Assembly (NCBI GenBank): GCA_903813345.2
Contig: CAIIXF020000012.1
Location: 31,091,001 to 31,155,000 of the forward strand
Direction of reading: 5' to 3'
Source of the DNA: Owenia fusiformis
Lineage: Eukaryota; Annelida; Polychaeta; Sabellida; Oweniidae
DNA length: 64,000 nucleotides
A program made the position numbers and the translations under genes. Positions within the stretch are counted from its first letter, which is position 1. Each line of letters opens with the position of its first letter. The notes under the pieces are model-generated. The model saw only the letters and a list, made by a program, of their open reading frames with translations, ran no database searches and was not told where the DNA came from. Shown piece after piece: positions 21,451 through 34,400 of the stretch.

Positions 21451-21685
21451 ATATACCTTTAAGTTTTCTTAGTTCACCAAAAAGGATCAGAATACATTAA
21501 TTGGAAAGGGATGGGTGTAGTACATGGGAGACCGCACTATGGTACTGTACCTGGACCTTATTTTTGTATGTTAAAATTTTCAACAATATCATTAATTTTC
21601 ATAGAAAAATATCCTACATTTATTGTGATGAATATTCAGTGTACATTTATAATTTACATGCGATGTGCTAATTTGTCTTCTGACA

Positions 21686-21865
21686 ATGATTCAAATCAAT
21701 AAAACTATTGATAAATTTAAAAGACTGCTGGATGAAACATTCACTATATTAGCCGACTATCAAAATACTTTTAAAAAGTCTTCCAATTTACCAAATGTTG
21801 ATATAGACTTCAAGGAAGCACATATTTATGGTCTGGGTGTCTATGATTATACTGGTCCAATCTGA
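21686..21865 (+). CDS. Small open frame or terminal exon, unrecognised
   Basis: A 59-residue frame begins MIQINKTIDKFKRLLDETFT and ends DFKEAHIYGLGVYDYTGPI before a stop. The composition is more protein-like than neighbouring chance frames, but I recognise no family. It could be a decayed fragment or a last exon. Low confidence. Confidence 0.2.
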   Translation: MIQINKTIDKFKRLLDETFTILADYQNTFKKSSNLPNVDIDFKEAHIYGLGVYDYTGPI

Positions 21866-22422
21866 AATCTAATGAAGTAGAACTTATAGTGTTTATTTAC
21901 TCCATCATGTTGCTGTTTGTTGCCTTATTGAGATCAGTCACTTTCTCATATTTCTCATGAATTTGTGGAAAATAATCTGACAGTCATTTTCTCACGTTGA
22001 TTCATGAGGATTCACAGTAAATAATTAAGTCACCATTTCTTGCTATTTTTGCTACTTTCTTGTGACTGGCATGTAACATCTGTAATAATTGATACACTTT
22101 TCCAGGTGGTTATGTTTTGTCATGTTACTTCATCTTGCCAAATCACCTTGTAATTATGCAGTGCATATGGTATTCCTCACAGTCCTTTTCCCAAGACATC
22201 TTTCTTGGAAATTTGCAGTACATTATCCAAACAGTCACCTTTCAAGACCTGTCCCATGAGAATTTGCAGTCACTTTCACATATTTAACCATTGAAATTCA
22301 CAGTACATTCTTTGAGGCAGACATTTTCTCATGCAAAGCAGACTTCACAGAATATAATCCATATGCTAGTACTTTAGTGCACACTTGCAGAGCTTTGTAT
22401 CCGATGTATAAGTAGTAAGGGG
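21866..22422. other. PPIL2 3' flank
   Basis: No gene was seen. On the minus strand an AATAAA hexamer (reverse of TTTATT near 21893) is a possible PPIL2 polyadenylation signal. Variant phrases ending in TTTGCAGT/CACAGTA-like motifs recur between 21990 and 22310. Confidence 0.3.
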
Positions 22423-25400
22423 TCACCAGTTGCTAAAATTGCCAAATCCTGAAGCCATTGTCTTTTTCTTCTTTTTGCTTGGTTCATCTCCGAGTTCTAA
22501 AGATGGCGCCCTAAAATGATGAAATTCAAAATTACATGGAGTAAAAATATTTCTGTTGGTATTACATTTCTTATGGAGAAAATGCATATTTATTTGTACT
22601 ACTTTGTTCAATATGAAACTGTGGGAAGTATTACCATTACCTTACTATAGCAGGATAATCTATTAATAAAAAGAACAGTGAAACCTGTAAAGTGGAACAC
22701 CTCTAGATGTGAAACACCTCTGTTAGTGGAACTTTTCAACTGGCTCAATGAACCTCTAAATGAACATTTATAAGTGTTACACCACCTAAGTGTAACACCT
22801 CCCAAGTGGAACACCTTTTAGAGGTACCAAAGCTGTTTCACTTAGACAGTTTTTTTTATAAAAAGAAGGAAAAAGCGTTGAGCACAAGAGCACAACATTT
22901 ATTACTTCTGAAGAAAAATAAAAATGCCCACATTCTGAAGATTGCTTCCAATGTATTACATGGCCCTCTGTCAATTCTTCCTCCTCAAACAACATACAGA
23001 CAAAACTTTCTGCTTGAATCGATAACTTACTTTATTGCAGGATTGATGTATTTCCCAACCCCTTGTTTGAATGTTTTTAGTTTGTTATCTTGTTTTTTGG
23101 CTGCTGGCTGTTTGGCTGCTACAGCTTCAAGTCTTTCCTTCTCAACTTGCCCTGCACGATCTTTGGCCAACTGAAATATGAAAATCATCAAATGAGCTAA
23201 ATATAGAAGTAAAACAATTCAAGGGTAAATCATTGAACAATAGGATTCTTGAATATTTTATTGATTTAACTTTACAAAAAAATTACTAAAAAAATTACAC
23301 CTGCCAATCTGAAATGTGAACACTTAATTAGTCCCAGTGGTGTTTTGATTAAACAAGTTTTACTGTACTATGGTTTCAACTTTATGGTTCAAAGCCTAAC
23401 ATTAACATAACATTTGATTCTACACCCACCTGCTCATCAGCTTCTGTATAAGGATCAACAAATACCTGGCACGCCTCAATCCTCAACTCTTTCTGGAAAT
23501 TCGAATAACAAAATATTGTACAAATATTTCATTTTAATTGATATGAATACATGTGCATCTTTATGGCTTCGGGGAATGCTAGTGTTTAAACTTGTGAAAG
23601 ATGCTCAGGTATTCACCGAAAGTAGAATGAGATATTTGTTTTATTATTCACTTTTAATAATAATCCTCACGCTCTCATAAAATATACTTTGGTAGACGCT
23701 TCAGTTATCTCTTGTCATCTCAACAGCCTGGGTCCATACCAGTTTTCATCAATATATCAACATTTTTTACCCTTTTCGCCATGTGCAAGCAGATTACTAA
23801 TATATTGGGTATCCTGTAATTTTCAGATTATAAACAGGGTTCAGAGCCAATTTCTTCTAATGGTGGAAGGAGCACTGCAATGACTACTAACAGATAGGGC
23901 CAATTTCAGAATACTGCCTGTCTGATTTTCATCACATATAATTAGAGAGCTGATTTAATAGCCTAGCACAATTCAACCTCCGATCACAGGGCTTCAAAAT
24001 CCAGAATATATTCTTTCTTTTTACCACCTGTGATAGGCAGTAAGGCATTTCCCCGATTAAGAACTCACAATCTGATTGGCAACACTGCGACAGAAATCAT
24101 GTATGAGTCATTGCGCATTATAAGATCATGTGATTCAGTTGAATCGGGTGCTTCTAAATTGGTTATAGCAGGGGTGAAGAGGTACGGATTCTGGACACCT
24201 GCTTAGGAGGATGAGCACAATTGTACTTACTTCAGGTTTGTCTTTTTTATCACACGGTACTGCCTCCATTTTATCAATGGTTTCTAGACCCCCGACCACC
24301 TTTCCAAACACAGTATGTTTTTGATCTAAATGCCTACATGATCTGTATGTGATGAAACTGAAATGAAAATATAACAAATACATATTTTTATGTTTAAATA
24401 TCAAAATTGGCGGGTTGCAACTGCAAGTACCCATAGCATTGATAATGAGCACAGAAAAATGAATTCTGAATGTCATATATGTGCTAACATGTTAGACATG
24501 TATGACACCAAAGAGACACATTCCTCTCTAAAGTATGAAACAAACATGCAACTTACAATTGAGACTTGTTTGTATTTGGACCAGAATTAGCCATGCTTAG
24601 AACTCCTCTTCCTGTATGTGTCAAATTGGGCTTAAACTCATCCTTAAAGGGACTTTCCCAGATTGACTCACCACCTATAAAGAGAGAAAATATTTCCACT
24701 TTAAGGTGGACCAAGAATTCAGTTTTTAAATGTGACATAAAATGTTCTATTTGACCTACCTCAACTGTGTAATATTATACTTTATTGTATACCCCATATG
24801 CATTCTAGATGCTCATTGGCTTATTCATGATAGGAAATAGATGAACTAAATCCCTAGGTCATGTGACCAGTCATTAGTATGTTTTATCTTCCCTGATAGC
24901 TGAGATAATAGGAGTTGAAAGGCAAAATACCTTTAAATGCCAATAAGAACCTGTCAACATTAAATGTTGAAATGAAAACACTTCTCATTTTGTTTTTGTT
25001 TACAGAGTACATATGGGGTATATAATAAAACGAATAGTGACTGCTACATTTTCGGGAAATAGTGTAAAAATTTTCCCCTAGGGAACATGTCAGTGGACAG
25101 GATATACCCTTGGGAAAAAATAATTTGCGCTATTTCCATCAATGGCAGTCACTATTTGTATACTAATTGATCAGTTGCTAATTACATGGATAAATAGATG
25201 GCAGCTCTTGTGTTGGTTGGGCTAGCTATACCCGTATTCTGAATGGAAAAATCTTAAAAAATCACTAAATTTCCTATGAAACCTTTCCATTAATGTAATT
25301 AAATCCTTTAGTGAATAAATTAATTTTTAAAGATATTTTTAAATTGTGCCCAATGGGGAACAATATGCCAATATTTCAATATGGCATCAAATTAAAGAGA

Positions 25401-28400
25401 ATGTAAGTCTTAAGAGATAACTGGATAAATATGCCAATTTCTCCCCTCTTTTAAAAAAATGTGAATTGAATAAATACTATATTAAATCAAAGTTCTACTA
25501 AAGGAACAATATGCCAATATTTCAATATGTCATCAAATTGAAGAGAATGTAAGTCTTAAGAGATAACTGGATAAATATGCCAATTTCTTATTAATTTTTC
25601 ATTAAAATATTTTCATTTAATATTGTGTAATTTAATTTACCTGTTCCCGTCCCTGTAGGGTCACCACCCTGGATCTGCAAATATAAAAAAATATGGAGGT
25701 GTTTTATCAAGATTGTTGATAAAATTGAAATCACTGGTTATGAAATGATTGTTTCCAATATTTTCGACTCTATTCTTTCTTTCAACATCCTTCAATTCAT
25801 TGTATTTTAGTGAGAAACAAAATTAATGATATCAAGATTGTATTTTTAAAAAAAGGAATGTAAGATAAAAGATTTTAAGATTGCTTCCAACATTTCACAC
25901 TCTCTTTCCTTTCGACATCCTTCCATTAAATGTATTTTGGTGAGAAACAAATGATATTAAGATTTGATTTTCTGAAAAATCAATGGAGATTACCGATTAT
26001 ACAGCCAATATAATTCGGCGCTGTTTCGGCATCGAATACATTCGGCGCTGTTCTGGCACCAAAATTTGGCAACGAAACGGCGTCGAAAATCAGATTGCAT
26101 TTTGGGGGTGTATATGAAAAACGAAACAGGCAAGATTTTGAAGATTGCATCCAACATTTCACTCTCTACCCCTTCTACTTGCTTTAATTATGCCAATATT
26201 TCTCTGAACAAAATGTTCTCATTAATTTCATCTGTTAATTCAAAATCATTTTCCCAAGTAACATCTTGCAATTTTAATCAATAATCTAAACATTGATTTC
26301 AATTTAAATGTAATACATTATAATTGATTAATTGAACCAAAGAATGTACGAGTCCGTGATTAATTCACATAATAAGTTATATGCAATAAAAAGTCTTCAA
26401 ATCTTTGTTGAACATAAGTTGCTATGACCATTAAATGATATGCCACAAACATATGTCGCAAATAAATCAATTTTATGAAGAAAGATGAGATAAAATACTA
26501 ATTTTTAAATTTTCTTTAATACGGAATTAATATGCTCGCTAGGTTAAGCTGCTAGGAAAATGGAATAGTTTTTAATTGATAACAAGATTTTCATAATCAA
26601 CAAACGAAAGTCAGTTATAAAGAATATGATAAGAGATTCTTTGTAATCGATACTGAAACATTTTATTTCAATAACCTTTAAAAAGATAGTGAATTGTACT
26701 CGCCAAAATATGCAAAATGAATCGAGTGACACTGAAGGTGATTAAAGTTTTAATTGGATTTTTCGGATTGTATTTATTCACTAATGTAATCATCCTAAAT
26801 GATGTAAATAATGTCAATGAAAATCTTGCAATGGCTGATAGAATCTTGGCTATTGCAAATGATGCTCTTAGCAAGGGTAACAATGCACTGGACAATGATA
26901 ATGGTGCACTGAATAGTGGCAATAAAAGAATGGTGAATGATAATGGTGAATTCAAGTACGGAATTCATAAAAACGGTGAAATACAAAATGAAATTGATAC
27001 AAATGATGGCAATGCTGAAATAGTCAACAGAAATGGGGAAATAAACAATGAAACTGATGAACTGAATTTCAACAAAATCAGTAAAAAGAAAAATGGTCAT
27101 AACGAATTGACAAATTCTCCGCAAACACAGGTGACACGATTTGTATACATACCAATGATGAGGGGAGGTAGCAAAACCCTACAGTCAATATTTCAAAAAT
27201 TTAGTCATGTTAGGAATTTCTCTTATGCTTTGCCTCTTCATAAGAAAACAACCCTTGGATGGCCATATAAGATACAGGAACAATGGATCAAAAAATCGTT
27301 GAAGGTCACAGGCTATGACATCATAGCTGAATCAACTGTTTTGAGCGATGAACTTGACAAAATTGCACCCATGGATGCTAAATTCATAACTATGCTGCGT
27401 CACCCATACAATCAATTCAAATCAATTTTTAATCATTTAGGTATTGCATCCATTCTAAATATGGCAAATGATGAATCCAGTCTTAAAACTTTTCTCTCGA
27501 ACTTACAAAACCTGGAAACACAGCATTTATCAGAGCGTTGGAATTCTTGTCTCCCAACTAATGTATCATTGCTTCGTAACCCACAATCATTCACTTTGGG
27601 GATATACCCAAATAGGGATGGGGATACTACATCTATGAACATGCACGCAACAGAAGAGGCCTTTAAGATGCTGGAAGAAAAATTAAATGTTGTGATGATA
27701 ATGGAGTACTTCTACGAGTCTCTAATCTTGCTAAAAAGAAAATTTAAGTGGACTTTTAAAGAGATACTTCACCATAAACGTGGTGTGAGAAACTATCAAT
27801 ACAAAACCAACCAGAATTTGAAGCTGATAAACAAACACAGACAATATAGTAATATCGACTATAAATTGTACAAGCATTTCAATAATACATTCTGGAATAC
27901 AATTAATTCGGAGCCCCGGGAATCTGGATTTTTTGCAGAAGTTGAATATTTCAGACAAATTCAAAATGAAATGATAGACTATTGCGAAAAATATGGTAGC
28001 CTTAATGACCTTGAGCCCATGGTCGTTCCTCGCAGTAAGTGGAGTCCAAAGATAGAGGTCTCTGTTGCAGAGTGCCCCATTTATATATATTCGCAACTTA
28101 GAGACATGCAGAGGCGATATGACCAAAATGCTCCACATAATATTCAAGAGGAAAATCTAAAACGCAGTCAAGCTGCAAAAGATTTCAGTTTTTGTTAAAT
28201 ATTGCGTCAGAGAATCAAAAAAGGTAGAATCTTCTCACAAATGTGATAATAGTAATGCTTCAGATGCTTGTATATACAGGGTGTCAAATAAATATGTTCT
28301 TCTCATTTTAATTTCAAAAGTGTGAACTTTTGTGCATAAAAGTGCATCTATTTGAGCTAGTCATCTGAAACTTCTTGTGAAGCTGGTCCATGAAGCTTAG

Positions 28401-31400
28401 TTTTGATGTGCTAAAGAACAACTCAGATATCATGCAGACAAAAAAGTGATGCAACATTATGTGTATGTTAAAGCTAAGAAGGATATCATATTTATTTGAC
28501 ACCCTGTAATGCCTGCATATGTTAACATTAAAATGCACTTCTGAGTGACACTGATTTTCATACAGCTGAACACTGTACGTAACACCATACTTGAACGGTA
28601 CCACTCTTAATGTACTGTAATTAGGAACAGTTATCTCAGATTGGGAGTGTAGGCAATAATATGCAACCAGAAAAATTGTACAAGGATAGGAAAAAATATA
28701 AATAATTGAACTCATTGTACAGGGTGTTAAAAAAAATGCAACCCAAAGAAATAGCTATATCTTGAAAAATACTTGTTCAATTATGTTTATTTTTTCAGGA
28801 AAGAAAGAAGAGACTATGTATATTTTGCAAATGATGGATCAATCTAGATCAGAAGATACAGTCAGAAACATTTTGAAAAAAATATGAGGTCATGCTATTT
28901 CCCAAATTTTTCTCTAAAATTTGAATGAACTACACTATAATTTACTTATGTTTGTCATTTCCATGCAATTTGGGGTATTAACTATATGCCTGATTACTTA
29001 ATACCTTGCTAATTCCATTACTATTCACTCTATTGTTGATTTAAAACATAACCTTGACATTTTCCGACAACTTTTCAACTCACCATGAAGTTCCTAATGG
29101 ATCTGTGAAATATGGTCCCATTGTAATAGCCTTTCTGACACAGCTTTAAGAAGTTCTCACATGTCTTTGGAACCTAAATATAAAAAGTAATCATGAAAAC
29201 AAACATATATTGATCCATCGCACAGTTAACCTTGACATTTACCCAGAATGCCCAAAAAACGAATCTGTTCTGGATTTTCATACTAAGAATCATCCCTGAA
29301 AATTGTTGGTCAATTATATGGAATATTGGGCATATCACAAAAAAACAGTATATTCAGGGGAGTAGCCAGCTTTCAGTCAGGGGGGGGGGGGTTTCAGTCA
29401 GGGGGGTGCAATTGTGGTATAAACAAGCCAAAAAAAAGATTTATTTAGAATATTACAAAAATCAATGCAACTTCCATCAAAATTGAGCTAGAAGCTTCAA
29501 ATAAAAAGCAGCGGCGTAACCAGGATTTTGGGAGTGGGTACGCGAGGCCGAAGGCCGAGCAAAACTAGGGGGGTCCGGGGCATGCTCCCCCGGAAAATTT
29601 TTGATTTTAGACCTTAAATGGTGCGTTCTGAGCGATATCAGACTATGTAATGGGGCACTTTTGATTGTATACATTGTTCGTGATACATGTAAAATAAAAC
29701 CACACATGACAAATTATTGCCCATTAAATGATATCATCATTCGTCACTTATGTTCGAGAAAATGGAGACTAAATAAAGATGATGAAGTGGGTAAATGGAT
29801 AAATGAAAATTCCTACGAATAGGAGAAGATCCATTTTGATACGAGGACAACCTTTTTTCGTTTCTAGCTGATCCTCATTGATTGAGCTTGTTCTAAAGTG
29901 ACGTAAAAATATTGTTCTGTTATGATTTGAAAAGAGACAGAGATTGCATAAGTAATTTTATAATATTGATCTTGTACTTTTGCGCCAGAAATGTAATAGT
30001 TAAATTGAAGTTCTATTGTTCTGATATAGATAGGATTTGAAATACAATCTATAATTCAACAAAGTACTTGAACGACAATTATCGCATATTGCCGTACACA
30101 ATTTAAGTCAAGTTACGCTCGCATCAATATTATAAATATTTTTCATCGGAGGTTAAATAAATAAAAAATTCAATTATAAAGAGGCTTTAACACGTAGTTC
30201 AATGGCGGAGCTAAGGTTGCCAAACTTATGGAGGGGAGTGTAATATACGCCAAAGTGGTTTAAACTTTATGTGGGGCCTTTAAACAAATGCAAAGCGTAA
30301 ACGGCGAGGGGCCCTTGCCCCCCACTCTCTTACAATTCCACGCTTATCGAAAATAAAGTTTTTGTGAATATGCATCAATGCCAGTGAACTTAAACGAGTT
30401 TGTCCCATAGTTGATCTGAGATAAGTCTTGAGACGCCTCATAGAGCTGAAGCTGCGTTCAGCTGTTGCGGTAGAGACGGGGAGAACCAACAACAGCCGCA
30501 AGGCAGTGGAGATATTGGGGTATAGTACACGGTTGGTTTGCTGTATCGCATCTTCTAGCGTTGATGGTCTGTCACCTATTGGTACATCGGTCCACCTCTG
30601 TTTGTATCTCTCAATTTCCCTTATAATATCACTGTCCCTGTTGTAGTCGTCCCCAAGTTCATCTTGTATTTCTTGAGTGTTCTCAGGTGTCAGGTGTCTC
30701 AGTTTCGTTGGCACGAGGCGCTGGAATGTAAATCTAGCATTATTTTGGAGAAGCCTGCCATCCATCTCTGCAACTAAGTAGTCAACAAACGGCAAAAATA
30801 CTGTAACTCTGTAATAATCTGAGATGTCTTGAACGCCAGGATTAGCACGATGTCTTTGATTAGCTGCAAGACGGGGCATTATAGGCTCAACATCTACAGT
30901 TGCTGCTAACTCTACTGCAGATGCGTACAGATCGTCCCATCCTTCTTCACGAAGTTGGATAAACAGGTCACGCACGACCCTAGCTTCTCTAACGGCCTCA
31001 AGGAGATCAAGGGTTGGTTTCTGAAGCAAGAGTGAGAGGCCGGTTGTATGAGACAACAGAAACTCAGCAACAACAAATGCAACTATGAACTCGAAACGTT
31101 GCATTGCTATCGCCAGTGCAGCTGCCTTCGTATCAGTAGTGCCGAGATCTTCCAAAGATTCCTTGGTGACCACATAGCAATCTTTCATGGTTGTAAGAGA
31201 ACCTGCCCTGGTTGACCATCTGGTTTCGCATAGCATTCTTAGCTTTGTTTTCCTACCCATTCGTGCCTGTGCATCTGGATGGTTCTCTAAACTATCCCTG
31301 AAGTTCACCAAACGTTTAGCGGAGTACTCGAATGCGATACCTGAAAGAAATTAAATGTAACAGGTGTCCACGTCTTTAAGACATACCTCTACAGTATGAA

Positions 31401-34400
31401 ACGTTCAGTACTTATAGTGATTAGATTCGATGATAGGATGTACAGTATATGTATTTATTAAGACCATACAAGCACATAAAGCATACTCCCAAATTACACC
31501 TGTTTTATTTCTCCTAATAAAATTATTTCTTGAATAAATAATGTACTCACTTTAACTTTAAGATAATTATGAGAATTAAATTTTTCTATCATGTATTAAG
31601 ATAAGTCTGACCGTTTATTAATTGTTACTTGATGAAGTAAAAGTAAAAGTGACATACCGGGCATGCAAGTGAGCAGAAACATGGAGCGATTATTTACATG
31701 TATGCGTTTTAAGTAATGTTTCTCACCGTATAGACCTAATCTTTATAATAATGATGAACTGTGACTAGACTTACCAATTTGCTGTACGATATCAATCATG
31801 TTCCTTATTGATGGTACTTCTTTACAAGACTTCCCTAGCACTAAATTCAAACAGTGTGCGTGGCAGTGGACATAGGGGGCCTTTGGGTATCTCTCACGAA
31901 TTCTTGCCTGTACACCACGATGCGCTCCACTCATATTTCCAGCACCATCGTACGCTTGACCTGCCAAAATACACAATATCAAAACAATGTAAACATGCAG
32001 ACATTCGAATTTCAGAATCTCATGGAAATAAAATGAGCTTTCTTGTGCACAAATTAACAACCCATTTTATTTCAGAAATATTATAATAATGCGTCCACAA
32101 GAAGGAAAGTTTTTGTTGCATCATTTTGAGCTAGGCCAATGCTTGAATTCCCGTAAAAACATTAATAGTAAAATTTTGACCTAGTAAAGAGTCTAATAAT
32201 ACTCCTCTCATTGCAATCGCAAATTAAAATTAAATGTTCGTCACAAAAATAATACCCTCTCATCATAACTTCACCCAAATGTAAATTAATTACGTTTTTG
32301 ACGGACAATGAATTAATGAATATTTACCACACCCCTCAATGCAATATCATGTTTTACCTCTCAGTTGTTCGCAGTCTATTCCCATTTGTTGTAAAGTATC
32401 TAACAACTTGTTGGCTATGGTCTCTCCGGTTGTAGATCTAGTATCACAGAACCCAAGAAACTCTTCCTTCACAAGAATAGTGTCATCTTCAGTTTTTAAA
32501 TATCTTACGCAAATCGATATTTGCTCAGTATTGCTACTGTCAGATGCTTCATCAGCCATGATACTAAAAAACTGAGATTGTCTGATTTCGTCGCATAGAG
32601 ATTGTAATATTTTGCTTCCACAAATTTCTATCAGTTCATTTTGTATTTTTGGCGAAATATATTGAGCGTTTCCTTTGGCCGTCGCCAAGTGCACACGTAA
32701 AACTTCATTTGTTTCAGCAACTAGTTCCAAAATAGCCCTAAAGTTACTGGACTCTTCGGTATGTCCTCTTATGGCTATGTTCTGCTTACCACACATTATA
32801 ATGATTCCAAGAATAGACTCAAGGATAGACACATTTCTGTCTTCTATTTCTTCAATTCTATGTTCATGATTACCCAAAAAGTCACCAACGTCCTTAGTTG
32901 CCCCTTCTTTTATTTCTTTAAAATCGACCGATTTTACCAGAGAAAATCTATGCATGTCTGAAGATGCATGTTTCTCCAGGCGTTTGCCTATGTTTGACCA
33001 GTCACACCCTGACCCAAAGTTACCCGAGGGACCACCCCCCGTTGAGAAAAGGTGGCATGGTAAGCAAATGAGTGCATCTGTAGATTTGCTGTAGGATAGC
33101 CAGGTAGAATCTCTCATCCACTTTACTGAACACTTACGATTTTTAGTATTCTTTGGAAAGTTATAAGTTGCCAGCAAATTCTGCCAGTTGGAGGTCAGGA
33201 GATTATACTTATCCACGTCATTTGATGTTATTTTTACTGTCACAGGATCGATATACGTGTCTGTGTTCACTGTCCTTGGGGGTTCTATAGGCCTAGGCCT
33301 AATGGGCCTTTGAGGGCGCGCCTCGGTTTCTGTATTTACTTGGACATTTAGTCCTTCTGTTTTTTCTGTAACATTTAGCCCTTCTGTTTGAGGATCATTT
33401 ACCTCTTGGTTGCTACCACCCGGGTTGGCATTTGCTGGGGAATTTGACACTGTTGGATCTTTCTTCTTGGCAACTTTAGGAAAAAATGATTCAATTGTAG
33501 AGCCACGTTTCATATCCTGAAAATTAAAAACAGACTTGGGGGTTTTCAACGGTGAAACTGAAATTTAAGAAGTATTGAAACATTACTAAAAACTGAAAAT
33601 AATGCTGGACTGGAGTGACAGTCTACATTGATAGGAATATTTTGGTAATATTACGTCAAACTATGAAGGAAATGAGATTATACAGTGGTGTAGTATACGA
33701 TTGAAAATAATTGCGTCGGCTAATAAAGATGATTTATACCAGAAATAATGAGAAAACTCACCAAATTACGTTCTGCACTGTCCCGTACCGTGACTAATTT
33801 TGAAAAATGTGCCAAAACCGGAAGTTCAATCACTGAACGAAATCTACTTCCGTGAAAAATACTCCATTTGGCCCGGGAGAACACTTATGGTTGTCGCTGG
33901 GGGTAGAAGGTAAATGTCAGGTAAAATTATTTAGTGCGAGTCGGAAAATACACAAAAATGCCACCAGAATGGAAAACTTTAACTTGTCTGGAGTCTGGAA
34001 GGGAAGTATAGTCCAGGAAAGATCATGAAACAAACTATCTTGCTTTACTTTTTTTATTTTTTAAAACAGTTTATTTTTTTGCTCCATCATTTAGGGTACG
34101 CGACTGCGTACCCTCGCGTATGCCTGGTTACGCGCCTGAAAAGCATTTTAAAGCTATTTTCTACTATCCCATGGTTCAATTCTTATTCCTGGGAAATAAA
34201 AAATGTTAAAAGATTTCAACTTAAAGATTTCAATGGATTCTGACGGGTTAACTGCTGGTAAAGAAAAACGTTATTACATGTAATTTTGGATGTGTTTATT
34301 ATTTTTCCTGAACGATTTATTGAAAAAAATATTTGAAAAATCTCCATTCATTAAAATTTGAGAGACAGTGGAAACAAATGATGCGATTTATACTTTACAT

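Noticed and set aside
22786-23174. Frames on both strands around PPIL2 exon 16
   Set aside because: The plus-strand frame is the antisense of exon 16. The minus-strand 69-residue frame lies in the intron.
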